In this document: positions 5,567 to 5,996 of the stretch, piece after piece
Layout: each line of letters starts with the position of its first letter
Position numbering within the stretch: position 1 is the stretch's first letter
Source of the DNA: an uncultured Sutterella sp.
Lineage (GTDB): Bacteria; Pseudomonadota; Gammaproteobacteria; Burkholderiales; Burkholderiaceae_F
Assembly (NCBI GenBank): GCA_900770335.1
Contig: CAAGKD010000003.1
Coordinates: 1 to 5,996, forward strand
Direction of reading: 5' to 3'
DNA: 5,996 nt
Notes under the pieces: generated by a model
Seen by the model: only the letters and a program-made list of their open reading frames with translations
Databases searched by the model: none
What the model was told of the DNA's origin: nothing
Made by a program: the position numbers and the translations under genes

Positions 5567-5616
5567 CTCATTTGGAAGCGGTTTGTGTGTTGACCCGGCG
5601 GCAGAATTTCCTCGCC

Positions 5617-5996
5617 TCACCCGAAGCGTCCCAGGAATCCGCGCTTCTGCCTGAGCGATTCGATCAGCTTGCTCTGCGCGGCAACGAAATCGGTGAGCCG
5701 GCGGATCGCCTCGTCATGACTTCTGGGCTCACTTCTCATGCTCTCCATCTGCTCCTCCTGGCTGCGAACGGTCGCGTCGACGATCTCATCACCCTTCTGG
5801 ACGACCTGGCCGTCATGGACGAGCACAGTCTTGTCCTTGCTGATGAGGGTCTCGTGGCTGTTACCCTCCTGATCGGTGATGATCAGGCGCTGCCTGCCCT
5901 TGGTCCCCTTGCCGAACGTGACGGTACCGGTGACCTCGGCGAGCATGCCGGCGTCCTTCGAGCTCCTCGACTCGAAGAGCTCCGCCACGCGCGGCA
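5617..5996 (-). CDS. RpoC (beta') jaw-region-like protein with a non-RpoC C-terminal tail, 5'-partial
   Basis: The ORF enters from the right edge with LPRVAELFESR and continues through AGMLAEVTGTVTFGKGTKG, RLIITDQEG, and LVHDGQVVQKGDEIVD. This follows the RNA polymerase beta' subunit from the end of the trigger-loop region (GGLPRVADLFEAR in E. coli) into the jaw domain, and resembles the betaproteobacterial form most. In true RpoC the next segment is DGPxxPHDILRL and more than 200 further residues. Here the frame instead turns into ATVRSQEEQMESMRSEPRSH, then a predicted amphipathic helix (DEAIRRLTDFVAAQSKLIES) and ends LRQKRGFLGRFG. The other two frames do not contain the missing RpoC sequence, so a simple frameshift does not explain it. 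The GTG at 5988 is not a convincing start, since Pro-Arg before it also matches RpoC. It cannot be the essential rpoC gene in normal form. It could be a partial duplicate, a decayed copy, or a separate jaw-domain protein. Function unknown. Confidence 0.8.
   Translation of the reverse strand, partial: PRVAELFESRSSKDAGMLAEVTGTVTFGKGTKGRQRLIITDQEGNSHETLISKDKTVLVHDGQVVQKGDEIVDATVRSQEEQMESMRSEPRSHDEAIRRLTDFVAAQSKLIESLRQKRGFLGRFG

Noticed and set aside
5590..5595. Plus-strand TTGACC as a -35 box
   Set aside because: No -10 element occurs at a suitable distance, and no plus-strand gene follows.
1..5996. CRISPR array, tRNA, rRNA, insertion sequence or phage genes
   Set aside because: I saw no spaced repeats, cloverleaf sequence, transposase motif or terminal inverted repeats of an element.

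Overview
The window is a GC-rich bacterial segment that falls into two halves. The left half (1-3702, + strand) is the distal part of a tightly packed histidine biosynthesis operon, in the order hisB-hisH-hisA-hisF-hisIE. The genes overlap or nearly touch, each has a Shine-Dalgarno in the gene before it, and the set ends at a strong inverted repeat. The gene set, the fused HisB (phosphatase plus dehydratase), the fused HisIE and the 19-nt hisA/hisF overlap are all of the enterobacterial type. The encoded enzymes cover late steps of the pathway: hydrolysis and isomerisation of the early intermediates (HisIE, HisA), imidazole ring formation (HisH/HisF), dehydration of imidazole-glycerol phosphate and dephosphorylation of histidinol phosphate (HisB). 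hisB runs in from beyond the left edge and carries an in-frame TAG at 234-236, which splits it before the last phosphatase motif.

The right half (3830-5996) is read on the - strand. Going leftward from the right edge it holds: (1) the end of an ORF that matches the beta' (RpoC) jaw region but stops in a non-RpoC tail; (2) a leader with the conserved elements of a yybP-ykoY manganese riboswitch (about 5549 to 5382); (3) a TMEM165/GDT1 (UPF0016) family cation exporter, probably for Mn2+; (4) a spacer of about 325 bases with palindromes and a short hexamer repeat; (5) a four-helix membrane protein of unknown function. This last gene converges on the his operon, and the two share the inverted repeat at 3753-3782.

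Organism: high GC, enteric-type his genes, and an RpoC-like fragment whose wording resembles betaproteobacterial RpoC from memory suggest a proteobacterium, possibly a member of Burkholderiales with a gamma-type his operon. This is an inference and no search was run. The items most worth a second look are the RpoC-jaw ORF with its foreign tail, the hisB amber codon, and the riboswitch with its possible expression platform and the uncertain start codon of the exporter.
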